Positions 25,442 through 34,845 of a stretch of 64,000 nt of DNA are shown one piece after another. The number at the start of each line of letters is the position of its first letter. Position 1 is the stretch's first letter. Source of the stretch: Psychrobium sp. MM17-31 (GTDB taxonomy: Bacteria > Pseudomonadota > Gammaproteobacteria > Enterobacterales > Psychrobiaceae); contig NZ_JAKRGA010000001.1 of assembly GCF_022347785.1 (NCBI RefSeq), positions 930,001 through 994,000 of the forward strand, given 5' to 3'. The position numbers and the translations under genes are program-made. The notes under the pieces are model-generated. The model worked only from the letters and a program-made list of their open reading frames with translations. It was not told the origin of the DNA and searched no databases.

Positions 25442-28400
25442 TTAAGATTTCGCTACAGCGCGTTTTCGCCACAACAAATACACCACAGGCAATACGAATA
25501 GCGTTAACACCATCGCACTAACCATGCCGCCAACCATAGGGGCGGCGATACGGCTCATCACTTCGGATCCTGTTCCCGTACCATAAAGCACTGGCAGCAA
25601 GCCAAGAATAATCGACAGCGCCGTCATCATCACGGGGCGAATGCGTAAGCCAGCGCCTTTGACAACTGCTTGCTGAAGCTGAATCAGTGATGGCGAGCTA
25701 TGCGTTTTGAGCAAGTCGTCATAGGCTTGGTTGAGATATACCAGCATTATCACGCCAATTTCAACAGCCACCCCAGCTAAGGCAATAAAGCCCACTCCAA
25801 CGGCGACTGAGAAGTTGAAATTTTGCAGATAAATTAGCCACACACTACCCACTAAACTTAGCGGCAAGGTGCCCATGATCATCGCCACCATAGTTAGGTT
25901 CTTAAAGTTGAGATAAAGCAGTAATACGATAAGCGCCAAAGTTAGCGGCACCACATAGGCTAGCTTATCTTTCGCCCGCTCCATATACTGAAACTGCCCC
26001 GCCCAACGAATAGAATAACCCGCAGGTAGCACAAGCTCGCTGGCAACCAATTCACGCGCTTGCTCTACATAAGTTCCGACATCGATATTGCTAATATCCA
26101 CATAAACCCAACCGTTAAGGCGCGCATTTTCACTCTTGATCCCCGCAGGGCCATCTTCCACTCTAATATTGGCAACATCGCCAAGACTAATGTATTGCCC
26201 GCGCTTAGTGACAATTGGCATCAGACGCAGCGCCTCAGGTGAATTGCGATAATCTTGCTGATAACGCAGATTCACATTAAAACGCTCTAGCCCCTCTAGC
26301 GTTTGCGTCACGTTCTGACCGCCGATGGCTGTTGCTATTACGGCCTGAACATCACCGATATTTAGGCCATAACGCGCTGCTGCGACACGATCGATATCGA
26401 TTTTAAAATAACGTCCACCTGCCACACGTTCGGCGTATACCGAAGCCGTACCATCGAGCTGACTTAAGATCTGCTCAAGCTGTGTACCTATTTGTTCAAT
26501 TCGTCCCAATGCAGGTCCTGCGATCTTAATACCAACCGGCGTTTTAATACCCGTGGCTAACATATCGATACGTGTTTTAATCGGCATCACCCACGCGTTA
26601 GTTACCCCAGGTAACTTCACCAATTTGTCTAGCTGACGGCGAATTTCTTCGCTAGTCATGCCCTCACGCCACTCACTGCGGGGTTTAAGCTGAATAAAAG
26701 ACTCGATCATAGTAAGCGGCGCAGGATCCGTTGCCGTATCCGCGCGGCCAATCTTACCGAATACCGACTTCACCTCAGGCAATGTCATAATAAGCTTATC
26801 AGTTTGCTGTAATAACTCGCGCGCCTTACCAATAGACAAGCCTGGATACGTCGTAGGCATATACATAATATCCCCCTCATCCAGTGGCGGCATAAACTCG
26901 CTGCCAATCTTGTTTACCGGCCATAGGCCAGCAGCCAGAATAGCTACGGCTGTAATCAAAGTCGTTTTAGGGAATTTCAGGGCACCTTCGAGTAATGGAA
27001 TGTAGGCCTTGGTTAGCACGCGATTAACTGGATTTTTATGCTCGCTTATCACCTTACCTCGAATAAAATAGCCCATTAACACAGGCACTAGCGTTACCGC
27101 TAACGCTGCCGCAGCTGCCATCGCATAAGTTTTAGTGAACGCCAATGGCGCAAACATACGTCCTTCTTGTGCTTCAAGCGTAAACACCGGCAAGAAACTC
27201 ACGGTAATAATCATCAAACTAAAGAATAGCGCGGGCCCCACTTCGGTGGCTGACTTAGTCACCAATTGCCAGCGATTTTCTTTGGTTAATGGCGTTTGCT
27301 CCATGTGCTTATGCATGTTTTCGATCATCACGATAGCGCCGTCAATCATCGCGCCAATAGCGATAGCAATACCGCCAAGCGACATGATATTGGCATTTAG
27401 TCCTTGCAAATGCATCACTACAAACGCCGCTAAGATCCCAACGGGAAGACTGACGATAGCCACCAACGACGAGCGTACGTGAAATAAGAAAATCACACAC
27501 ACCAAGGCAACGACACCAAACTCTTCCAACAGCTTGATCCATAGATTATCGACGGCTTTTTCGATAAGCGCGCTGCGATCATACACAGGCACGATTTCTA
27601 CGCCTTGCGGCAGGCCTTTCTTAAGCTGCTCTAGCTTCTCTTTGACACCGGAAATAGTCTGCTGAGCATTCTCACCGTAACGCATCACCACAATACCACC
27701 GACTGCTTCGCCTTCACCATTTAGCTCAGCAATACCACGGCGCATTTGCGGCCCTTCCACTACATTGGCGACATCGCGAATAAGCAGTGGCGTTCCTTGG
27801 CTATTAAGGCCTAGTGGGATCTGTTTAATATCTTCGATACTCTTCAGATATCCCGTCGCACGCAGCATATATTCGGCTTCCGCCATCTCAATGACCGATG
27901 CGCCAACCTCTTGATTACCTTGTCGAATCGCTGTTGCCACTAGTGATAGCGGAATATTAAAGGCGCGTAACTTCGCGGGATCGATTTGTACCTGATATTG
28001 CTTAACCATGCCGCCTAGCGCAGCCACTTCCGACACGCCAGCCACAGTTTGCAGTTCGTATTTCAAGAAGAAGTCTTGAATTGCTCTAAGCTCACCGAGA
28101 TCGTGTTGACCGCTTTTATCAATTAAGGCGTAAAGATAAACCCAGCCCACGCCTGTCGCATCGGGCCCCAGCTGTGGTTTGGCTCCCGCTGGTAGTTGCG
28201 ATGCAACCTGAGACAAATACTCCAATACTCGCGAACGCGCCCAATACATATCGGTGCCTTCATCGAAAATCACATAGACATAAGAGTCACCGAAAAACGA
28301 AAAACCACGCACAGTTTGCGCTCCCGGCACTGACAGCATCGCCGTGGTCAACGGATAAGTAACTTGATCCTCTACTACCTGTGGCGCTTGTCCCGCATAA

Positions 28401-28555
28401 CTGGTTTTTATAATGACTTGAACATCTGACAAGTCAGGTATGGCATCCACCGGCGTTTTTTGTACGCTGTATAAACCAGCGCCCACCAGCAACAGCGTTG
28501 CCAGCAGCACCATGATACGGTTTTCCACCGACCATTTAATCACTGAATTAATCAT
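25442..28555 (-). CDS. cusA: Heavy-metal RND efflux pump CusA (Cu/Ag exporter)
   Basis: Inner-membrane RND transporter (1037 residues) of the HME family that drives metal export with the proton gradient. Twelve membrane helices are visible, with the diagnostic GGIAIAIGAMIDGAIVMIENMHKHM region of helix 4 carrying the proton-relay Asp and Glu; N-terminal YPLTTAMLSVPGAQTVRGFS and C-terminal GTGTGSEVMSRIAAPMVGGM. The methionines in the periplasmic loops, together with the CusB partner, favour monovalent Cu/Ag over Zn/Co. It overlaps cusB by 8 nt. Confidence 0.93.
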   Translation of the reverse strand: MINSVIKWSVENRIMVLLATLLLVGAGLYSVQKTPVDAIPDLSDVQVIIKTSYAGQAPQVVEDQVTYPLTTAMLSVPGAQTVRGFSFFGDSYVYVIFDEGTDMYWARSRVLEYLSQVASQLPAGAKPQLGPDATGVGWVYLYALIDKSGQHDLGELRAIQDFFLKYELQTVAGVSEVAALGGMVKQYQVQIDPAKLRAFNIPLSLVATAIRQGNQEVGASVIEMAEAEYMLRATGYLKSIEDIKQIPLGLNSQGTPLLIRDVANVVEGPQMRRGIAELNGEGEAVGGIVVMRYGENAQQTISGVKEKLEQLKKGLPQGVEIVPVYDRSALIEKAVDNLWIKLLEEFGVVALVCVIFLFHVRSSLVAIVSLPVGILAAFVVMHLQGLNANIMSLGGIAIAIGAMIDGAIVMIENMHKHMEQTPLTKENRWQLVTKSATEVGPALFFSLMIITVSFLPVFTLEAQEGRMFAPLAFTKTYAMAAAAALAVTLVPVLMGYFIRGKVISEHKNPVNRVLTKAYIPLLEGALKFPKTTLITAVAILAAGLWPVNKIGSEFMPPLDEGDIMYMPTTYPGLSIGKARELLQQTDKLIMTLPEVKSVFGKIGRADTATDPAPLTMIESFIQLKPRSEWREGMTSEEIRRQLDKLVKLPGVTNAWVMPIKTRIDMLATGIKTPVGIKIAGPALGRIEQIGTQLEQILSQLDGTASVYAERVAGGRYFKIDIDRVAAARYGLNIGDVQAVIATAIGGQNVTQTLEGLERFNVNLRYQQDYRNSPEALRLMPIVTKRGQYISLGDVANIRVEDGPAGIKSENARLNGWVYVDISNIDVGTYVEQARELVASELVLPAGYSIRWAGQFQYMERAKDKLAYVVPLTLALIVLLLYLNFKNLTMVAMIMGTLPLSLVGSVWLIYLQNFNFSVAVGVGFIALAGVAVEIGVIMLVYLNQAYDDLLKTHSSPSLIQLQQAVVKGAGLRIRPVMMTALSIILGLLPVLYGTGTGSEVMSRIAAPMVGGMVSAMVLTLFVLPVVYLLWRKRAVAKS

Positions 28556-30023
28556 GGTGATGGTGCTCCATGGCCATCGCTTTCACATCGGTAATGATGT
28601 AATCGCCTTCATCATCTTCCATAATTTCGATTTGCAGCTTTTGACCGGCGCTAAAGTCATCGATATTTAGCGACTCGTCAATATAAAAATTCATGGTCAT
28701 CTCCGGCCAATTCCATTGGGCGATGGCACCATGAGTCACATTAAGCATTTCATGACCAGCCATTACGCGATTAATTGTCGCATCCGCCCATACACGCAGT
28801 GCTTGCGCTTGCTCTTCGTCATTACCTTGATAACGCTTGAGATCAGAGTTGATATTCGACTCTGAATCGATAAGAAACTGCGCTGAAGTGACAACCTCAT
28901 CATCCATGGCAAGCCCTGAGATAACCTGTACCTGTTCACCATTGCTTTGTCCAAGTTCCACCGCAACCGACTTAAAGCGTCCTTCGCCAAGCGCCATGAC
29001 CACACGGTTATTTTTCCCCGTTCTGATTACGGCATTGTTTGGTACCAGAAAGCTCATGTCATCATCCCTAACATGCATCGTTACCTTGGCAAACATATTA
29101 GGACGCAGTAACTCATCGTCGTTTGCAATACGCAAACGCAGACGTAAGGTTCTGCTATCACCGTCTAGCATCGGATAAATCGTGTCCACGCTTCCCTGCC
29201 AAACTTTGGTTGGAAACGCCGCAACGCGAACCTCAGCCATATCGCCGACTTTTAACCAGCTCGCCTGAGACTCAAAGACATCGATATTGGCCCAGACTTC
29301 ACCTAAATCAACAATAGTAAGTAACTGCTTACTCGGCATAATGTAGCTACCTTCACTAACGTTAATAGCTTCGATAACACCAGAGGCTGGCGCTAACATA
29401 GTGATGTGATTTTTCACTTTACCGCCGCGCTTTAGCTGCTCAATCACTCTTTTTGGCACTAATAACGCTTCCAAGCGTTTAGTCGCTGCAATAATCAAAC
29501 GGCGACTTTTTTGCGACTGTGCTAGTAGCAGCTCTTCCTGTGCATTCACCAGATCTGGTGAGTAGAAATCGTAAAGCGGCTGACCTTTTTCTACCTTATC
29601 CCCCATGGTTTTCACATGCAGTTTTTCAACCCAACCTGCAACGCGAGGGTTGATCACCACACGACTCTCGTTATTAAACTCGATAGCTCCTGTCGCATTG
29701 ATGTGCTGCATTAAGGTGCCGTGTTCAACCTTTGCTGTTTTCACACCAAGATTGTTCACTACAACCGGAGAAATACTCACTACGCCAGCATCATCTTCTG
29801 CGGCATCTTCGGCGTACACAGGCACTAACTCCATGCCCATTGGCGAGAGACCCGGCTCGTCACGGCGATAATTAGCATCCATTGGCGCCACCCAATAAAG
29901 CGGCTTGTCGACAGCAGTTTCATCGCTTGCCATATTCTTATCGGAAAACATTGGCATCATAAAAATGCCAAGCACAACGCCGATAACTAAGGTAATAAAA
30001 GGGATAACAAATTTATTCATCAC
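28548..30023 (-). CDS. cusB: CusB periplasmic adaptor with N-terminal metal-binding motif and C-terminal CusF-like domain
   Basis: Membrane-fusion protein (491 residues) linking CusA and CusC. After a membrane anchor (residues 6-26) comes a heavy-metal-binding motif YWVAPMDANYRRDEPGLSPM. The hairpin/lipoyl/barrel adaptor core follows. The last 75 residues resemble CusF, the small Cu(I) chaperone, with AQWNWPEMTMNF containing the Trp/Met ligands, and end with MEHHHHD. Fusion of the CusF domain to the adaptor replaces a free CusF, and no separate cusF gene is seen. Overlaps cusC by 11 nt. Confidence 0.92.
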   Translation of the reverse strand: MMNKFVIPFITLVIGVVLGIFMMPMFSDKNMASDETAVDKPLYWVAPMDANYRRDEPGLSPMGMELVPVYAEDAAEDDAGVVSISPVVVNNLGVKTAKVEHGTLMQHINATGAIEFNNESRVVINPRVAGWVEKLHVKTMGDKVEKGQPLYDFYSPDLVNAQEELLLAQSQKSRRLIIAATKRLEALLVPKRVIEQLKRGGKVKNHITMLAPASGVIEAINVSEGSYIMPSKQLLTIVDLGEVWANIDVFESQASWLKVGDMAEVRVAAFPTKVWQGSVDTIYPMLDGDSRTLRLRLRIANDDELLRPNMFAKVTMHVRDDDMSFLVPNNAVIRTGKNNRVVMALGEGRFKSVAVELGQSNGEQVQVISGLAMDDEVVTSAQFLIDSESNINSDLKRYQGNDEEQAQALRVWADATINRVMAGHEMLNVTHGAIAQWNWPEMTMNFYIDESLNIDDFSAGQKLQIEIMEDDEGDYIITDVKAMAMEHHHHD

Positions 30024-31317
30024 GGCTCTCCTTAATGGCAGCCTGGTTTAGAAAATACTGTAATTGGAAAATAGTGAGCTGACGCTCGATGTCGATATCA
30101 AACGCCTGAATTTGGCGATTAAGCTTGGCAAGGCTGGCGCGTAGAATTGCGGCGAAATCACCCTGCTCATTGTAGTAATCGGTTGTCGCCGCGCTCACGA
30201 GGTTAGTTACCTGAGGTAATAATTGCTGCTGATAGAATTCTTGGCGCTGTGTCAGCAATTGCAGTTTCTTCTGCTGCGCTTGCGCCTTGGCAATCATCGA
30301 CTTTAACAGTAATAAACGCTCGGTTTGATGGCTCACCAACTTGCGCTTAGCCACAGTTACCTTACTGTCGTTTCGCTCCTCGTTGAATAAAGGCACATCG
30401 ACACTAACGCCTACCGAAAGTAAATCCGCACGAGAAGCACCCTGCGGCTCATTACCGCGTAAACCATAACTCGCATTAAACTGCCACTGCAGTTTATAAG
30501 ACTCTTTGGCGATATCGACATTCGTCATTAGCGCTTGGTGCATCTTAATAAAGCTTTGCAGTTTTGGATGCTGATAGAGATGCTCGCTCCACGCCTGACT
30601 AGTCACAGGCAATACATCTGATGTCAGCAGCTGAGCCTTAAAGTCGCGAGCTAATGGCAGGCTAACTAACTCATCTGGTAACCATTCCCTTAGCTGTAAT
30701 TTAGCCAGATGGCTATTAATTTGCAGTTGAGTGATGCGATCATCTAGCGCGGCTAGCTCGACCTGAGCACTCACGATGTCACTTTGCGATACCGCTTTAT
30801 CACCAGACTCGTAGCGACGCTGTGCGTTACTAATAAGTTGCTCTAGCAATTGACGCTCTTGTGACACCAACAGTTGACGTTGCTCGTTGGCATAGGCATC
30901 AAGCCACAACTTTGCCACGGCTAAACGCAACTGAGCGCGGCGATCTTGCGCCAATAGTGGAAACATCTGAAAACGCTGACGCTGCATTTTGGCGCTTAAA
31001 TCTGCACTATCTCCGCGATTTAGCTTCTGCGATACACTCAGCTTAAATTGTGTCATCGCCTCTTGGTTAAAATCAAAGCTATCGCTAGCGAGATTGTTAA
31101 TGCTCATTCCCACCTGTGGATTTGGCAATGCTGATGCGGTAATGGCTTGTGCCAGTACCATATCGCCGTCGGCTTGATTTTTGCGATGCCAGATATCTTG
31201 CGTTACGGCCCCTTCGATAGCGCGCTCTAGCGTCAAATGAGGAATTGCCGCAGCGGCATTAATACTAAGCGCCGTTAACAGGCAGAAAATAGCGCGTTTG
31301 CTATAAGTAAAAAACAT
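30013..31317 (-). CDS. cusC: CusC-type outer-membrane efflux channel (TolC family)
   Basis: A 434-residue TolC-family protein with a signal peptide (ending NAAAA, no lipobox) and two coiled-coil outer-membrane factor repeats: LTLERAIEGAV at the start, QANPQVGM-like ALPNPQVGMSINNL, long helices around residues 130-215 and 330-425. It provides the exit duct for the CusAB pump. It is second in the operon, about 80 nt after the Met/His/Cys-rich exported protein gene and overlapping cusB. Confidence 0.87.
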   Translation of the reverse strand: MFFTYSKRAIFCLLTALSINAAAAIPHLTLERAIEGAVTQDIWHRKNQADGDMVLAQAITASALPNPQVGMSINNLASDSFDFNQEAMTQFKLSVSQKLNRGDSADLSAKMQRQRFQMFPLLAQDRRAQLRLAVAKLWLDAYANEQRQLLVSQERQLLEQLISNAQRRYESGDKAVSQSDIVSAQVELAALDDRITQLQINSHLAKLQLREWLPDELVSLPLARDFKAQLLTSDVLPVTSQAWSEHLYQHPKLQSFIKMHQALMTNVDIAKESYKLQWQFNASYGLRGNEPQGASRADLLSVGVSVDVPLFNEERNDSKVTVAKRKLVSHQTERLLLLKSMIAKAQAQQKKLQLLTQRQEFYQQQLLPQVTNLVSAATTDYYNEQGDFAAILRASLAKLNRQIQAFDIDIERQLTIFQLQYFLNQAAIKESRDE

Positions 31318-31399
31318 GGATTAACTCCAACAAATAATCATAAGCGAAAGAGTTCGCTTAAAATTCAATCAATGAAAAATGGATAGATCTAGATTGTGA

Positions 31400-31768
31400 T
31401 TAGCTGGCTATCGGTGGACGATATAGCGAAGTTATAGAGGTTTGAGGTTGATTGACTAACGCGAAAAACAGCTGATTAGCACTGCTTGCCGTCAATCCTT
31501 GGAATTGAAAATTGAGATAAAGTGGTGATGTCGAACACACGCCGGGGCAACACTCACAATCGCTACTACATTCCATAGTCGCGTTATTATGAGCTGTATT
31601 GTCGTGTTCCATCATTTCCTGACAATGAGCTTGCTGCTCAGGTGTCATGTGCGATGTCATTGACATAGTCATCATCTCCCCTTGACCAAACACCATCGCT
31701 GCCGCTGTTGTTTGCAAAGCGCTCACAACTAACAACATTAAACAGATGAATTTAGAAAAATTAGACAA
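31400..31768 (-). CDS. Exported Met/His/Cys-rich protein, CopL-like, first gene of the cus operon
   Basis: A 122-residue protein with a signal peptide (about residues 1-23) and dense metal ligands: GEMMTMSMTSHM, HCQEMMEHDNTAH and MECSSDCECCPGVC. The rest is a plain segment ending LYRPPIAS. Similar short proteins of the DUF2946/CopL type precede copper-resistance operons. Periplasmic copper binding or trapping is inferred from composition and position, not from a defined domain. It is transcribed ahead of cusCBA, presumably under copper control, but no clear CueR or CusR box was found. Confidence 0.7.
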   Translation of the reverse strand: MSNFSKFICLMLLVVSALQTTAAAMVFGQGEMMTMSMTSHMTPEQQAHCQEMMEHDNTAHNNATMECSSDCECCPGVCSTSPLYLNFQFQGLTASSANQLFFALVNQPQTSITSLYRPPIAS

Positions 31769-31910
31769 TGTTTATACCCAATGACATGATTGAGTAAATG
31801 GTAAAGCAAGCTGCATTCGAATTCAATCATCGCTCACAACAATGGAGCTAAACATTTGTTTGAATTCACGCTAAAATGCACATTCTCTCTTTCAGTCTGT
31901 GGGTAACGCT

Positions 31911-32774
31911 ATGTCGCAAGTACTAAATCAATTATTAGACTTATTGAGTCTAGAAACCATCGAGCAAGGTATCTATCGCGGCAACAGCCAAGATTTAGGC
32001 TTTGGACGCGTCTTTGGTGGGCAAGTAATTGGTCAGGCGCTATTTGCCGCCAAGCAAACTGTTGATAGCAGCTTCTCTCTTAACTCTTTTCACTGTTATT
32101 TTCTGCGCATGGCAGACTCAGCCAAACCCATTGTTTACGATGTAGAAACCATACGTACCGGTCGCTCTATTGCCACGAGACGTACTAAAGCCATTCAAGG
32201 TGGCCAACCGATTTTCTACCTCACTAGTTCGTTCCACGTTGAAGAAGAAGCCTTCGATCACCAAGCCTCAATGCCGCAAGTTGCAGGACCAGATGGTTTA
32301 CAATCAGAAGTAGAACTCGCCCGCATCTTACAAGAGTTTATTCCATCAAAAATCCGTCAACAGTTTACCTGCGACAAGGCCATTGAAATTCGTCCTGTCG
32401 AAGACTTCAATCCAATTAAACCAACGATAGGTAGCTCCAAAGGACACTTTTGGATGAAAGCCAATGGCACCCTGCCAGACGACTTGCGCGTTCATAAATA
32501 CTTACTGGGTTATGCGTCAGACTTCTCATTTTTGCCGGTCGCTGGCCGCCCACATGGCATTTCGTTCATGACACCTAAGCTGCAGATGGCTACTATCGAC
32601 CATTCGATGTGGTTCCACCGTGACTTTAGATTCGATGATTGGTTGTTATACGAAGTAGACAGCCCGTCAGCCAGTGGCGGCCGTGGTTTCGTCACGGGCA
32701 AATTTTTCGATCGTGAAGGCCGACTCGTCGCCTCAACCGCCCAAGAAGGCGTAATGCGCTGGAGTAAAAAATAG
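31911..32774 (+). CDS. tesB: Acyl-CoA thioesterase II TesB
   Basis: Cytosolic thioesterase that hydrolyses medium- to long-chain acyl-CoA. The 287-residue product (E. coli TesB 286) has a double hotdog fold with MSQVLNQLLDLLSLETIEQG, GRVFGGQVIGQALFAA, and the catalytic triad region HKYLLGYASDFSFL (Asp) together with the C-terminal ASTAQEGVMR (Gln). ATG 31911 follows GTGGGTAACGCT; a GTG at 31899 would add four residues. Monocistronic. Confidence 0.95.
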   Translation: MSQVLNQLLDLLSLETIEQGIYRGNSQDLGFGRVFGGQVIGQALFAAKQTVDSSFSLNSFHCYFLRMADSAKPIVYDVETIRTGRSIATRRTKAIQGGQPIFYLTSSFHVEEEAFDHQASMPQVAGPDGLQSEVELARILQEFIPSKIRQQFTCDKAIEIRPVEDFNPIKPTIGSSKGHFWMKANGTLPDDLRVHKYLLGYASDFSFLPVAGRPHGISFMTPKLQMATIDHSMWFHRDFRFDDWLLYEVDSPSASGGRGFVTGKFFDREGRLVASTAQEGVMRWSKK

Positions 32775-32988
32775 TAAAGCTTGAACCACATCAACTTTTA
32801 GAGCATTTACTCAGAAGCAAACAACAAAAGCAACCCGACCATTGGCTAAGCGCAAAATAGCGCTTAGTCGTTACACTTAGTCTTCCTAAAAATCTGATAA
32901 AGATTCAGCAGTTTTTAATTTTCTTTCCTAAGCTATAAAAATGGCGTAATGTGAATTAAAGCACTCGCTTAATTGGAGACAAATTAAT

Positions 32989-34626
32989 ATGAATAACTTA
33001 CGTAAACTCACCATCAAGCAGCGCTTTTCCATTATGGTTGGCATAGTTATTATCGGCCTGTTTTTCCAAAGTGGCTTAAGCCTCTACCATCAATATCAAT
33101 CTCTTAATAATCAGCAACGCGAAAAAGTACAACATCTCGTTGAAAGCGCCCACGCTACCGTGGCGCATTATTACCAGCAATCGCAAGACGGAAAAATGTC
33201 TGAAGTAGACGCAAAAGCCGCCGCATTAAGTGCCATTGAAGCCATGCGTTACGCCGGCAGCGACTACTTTTGGGTTAACGACTTCACGCCAACTATGCTA
33301 ATGCATCCCATTAAGCCCTCGCTCAATGGCAAGAATGTCACGGATATACAAGACAGCGATGGCGTACAGATTTTTGTTGAGATGCTCAAAATCGTGCGTA
33401 GTCAAAAGCAAGGATTCTTACCTTATAAATGGCCAAAGCCTGGTGCCGATGAGCCTGTTGATAAAATATCATTCGTTCAAGAATTTGCACCGTGGCAATG
33501 GATTATCGGCACAGGCGTCTACATAGACGATATTCAAGAAACCTTTGCAGCGCGACGCAATGCTATGTTGCTTAATACATTTATGATTATCGTTATCGTG
33601 ATGGGGTTAAGCTATATGATTGGTACCAGTATTCTTCTTCCGACTAAAGCAGCTAGCGATTTAATGAAAAATATCGCCCAAGGTGAAGGTGACCTTACTA
33701 AACAGCTTAATGCTAATGCCAACGACGAAATTTCCCGTCTGTCTTATTATTTCAATCTTTTCACCGAAAAAATGCGTCAATCACTCAAAGAAGTCGCTGC
33801 TAACTCAGAGCAAGTCATGATGCAGGCAGATATGCTGTCGCAAACAAGCCATCGCAGTAATGAATCTATTCAAGTGCAAAATGACAATGCGACGCAAATA
33901 GCAACAGCCATGGAGCAAATGACCTCAAATATTCGCGAAATTAGCGCCAATGCCGACCAAGCAAATACCGCAGCTAACGACGCAACCACCAATACAGTGC
34001 AAGGCAAACAAGTTGTTGCCGACGCCATTGCGCAAATCGATTCACTGTCTGGCAATATCAATAACGTTAACGATGTTATTTCAAGGCTTGCTACAGAAAC
34101 AGATAGCATTGGCGCCGTACTCGACGTGATTCGCGGTATTGCAGATCAAACCAACTTACTCGCCCTTAATGCCGCCATCGAAGCAGCGCGCGCAGGCGAA
34201 CAGGGTCGTGGCTTTGCCGTTGTAGCAGACGAAGTGCGTACCTTAGCCAGCAGAACTAGCCAGAGCACCGATGAAATCCAAGGCATGATTCAACGCCTAC
34301 AAGCGGGAGCTCAAGAAGCAGTAACTGCAGTAACTGTCAGTAAAGAAACTTCAGATAAAACAGTTGAACAAGCAGCGCAAGCCGAAACTTCTCTCAATGA
34401 AATAGAACGTTTAATTGAGGTGATCTCACAAATGAGTGACTACATTGCAGAGGCCACAGAGCAACAAACTCAAGCCGCAGAAGAAGTGAATAAACGCATT
34501 AGCGACTTATCACAAATGACGGTAGATGCAGCTACAGATACAGAAGAGATTGCCAACGCAAGCCACGATCTTAAACACAGCAGTAGCCAGATGTCTGAAA
34601 TCGTTCGTTTATTCAAGCTCGATTAA
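32989..34626 (+). CDS. Methyl-accepting chemotaxis protein with single Cache domain
   Basis: A 545-residue chemoreceptor. Transmembrane helix 1 (residues about 13-32) is followed by a periplasmic sCache_2 sensor containing [20 protein letters not shown] and a second membrane helix near residue 195. HAMP comes next, and a long signalling coiled coil with the hairpin tip [20 protein letters not shown] and [15 protein letters not shown]. Ligands of sCache_2 receptors are mostly small organic acids; the ligand here is unknown. No CheB/CheR-binding tail. It stands alone with its own terminator. Confidence 0.92.
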   Translation: MNNLRKLTIKQRFSIMVGIVIIGLFFQSGLSLYHQYQSLNNQQREKVQHLVESAHATVAHYYQQSQDGKMSEVDAKAAALSAIEAMRYAGSDYFWVNDFTPTMLMHPIKPSLNGKNVTDIQDSDGVQIFVEMLKIVRSQKQGFLPYKWPKPGADEPVDKISFVQEFAPWQWIIGTGVYIDDIQETFAARRNAMLLNTFMIIVIVMGLSYMIGTSILLPTKAASDLMKNIAQGEGDLTKQLNANANDEISRLSYYFNLFTEKMRQSLKEVAANSEQVMMQADMLSQTSHRSNESIQVQNDNATQIATAMEQMTSNIREISANADQANTAANDATTNTVQGKQVVADAIAQIDSLSGNINNVNDVISRLATETDSIGAVLDVIRGIADQTNLLALNAAIEAARAGEQGRGFAVVADEVRTLASRTSQSTDEIQGMIQRLQAGAQEAVTAVTVSKETSDKTVEQAAQAETSLNEIERLIEVISQMSDYIAEATEQQTQAAEEVNKRISDLSQMTVDAATDTEEIANASHDLKHSSSQMSEIVRLFKLD

Positions 34627-34658
34627 CTCAGGCGTCTTACACCAATACAACCGTCACC

Positions 34659-34686
34659 AAGCCACCTTTATCTGAGGTGGCTTTTT
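34659..34686 (+). terminator. Terminator after the chemoreceptor gene
   Basis: AAGCCACCT and AGGTGGCTT form a 9-bp stem around TTATCTG, followed by TTTTTC. Confidence 0.88.
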
Positions 34687-34845
34687 CTTATCTTTCAACC
34701 CTCTTTATGTCCAAAAATTATACAAACGATTCAAATTAGGCTAATTGGTAATATCAAATTCGTTATCAGGACTATAGTTTTTTGTTAATCGGTTGTAACA
34801 TCGACCGAACTTAATAAACAAATTAGATTCAAAGGATCAAAATAA

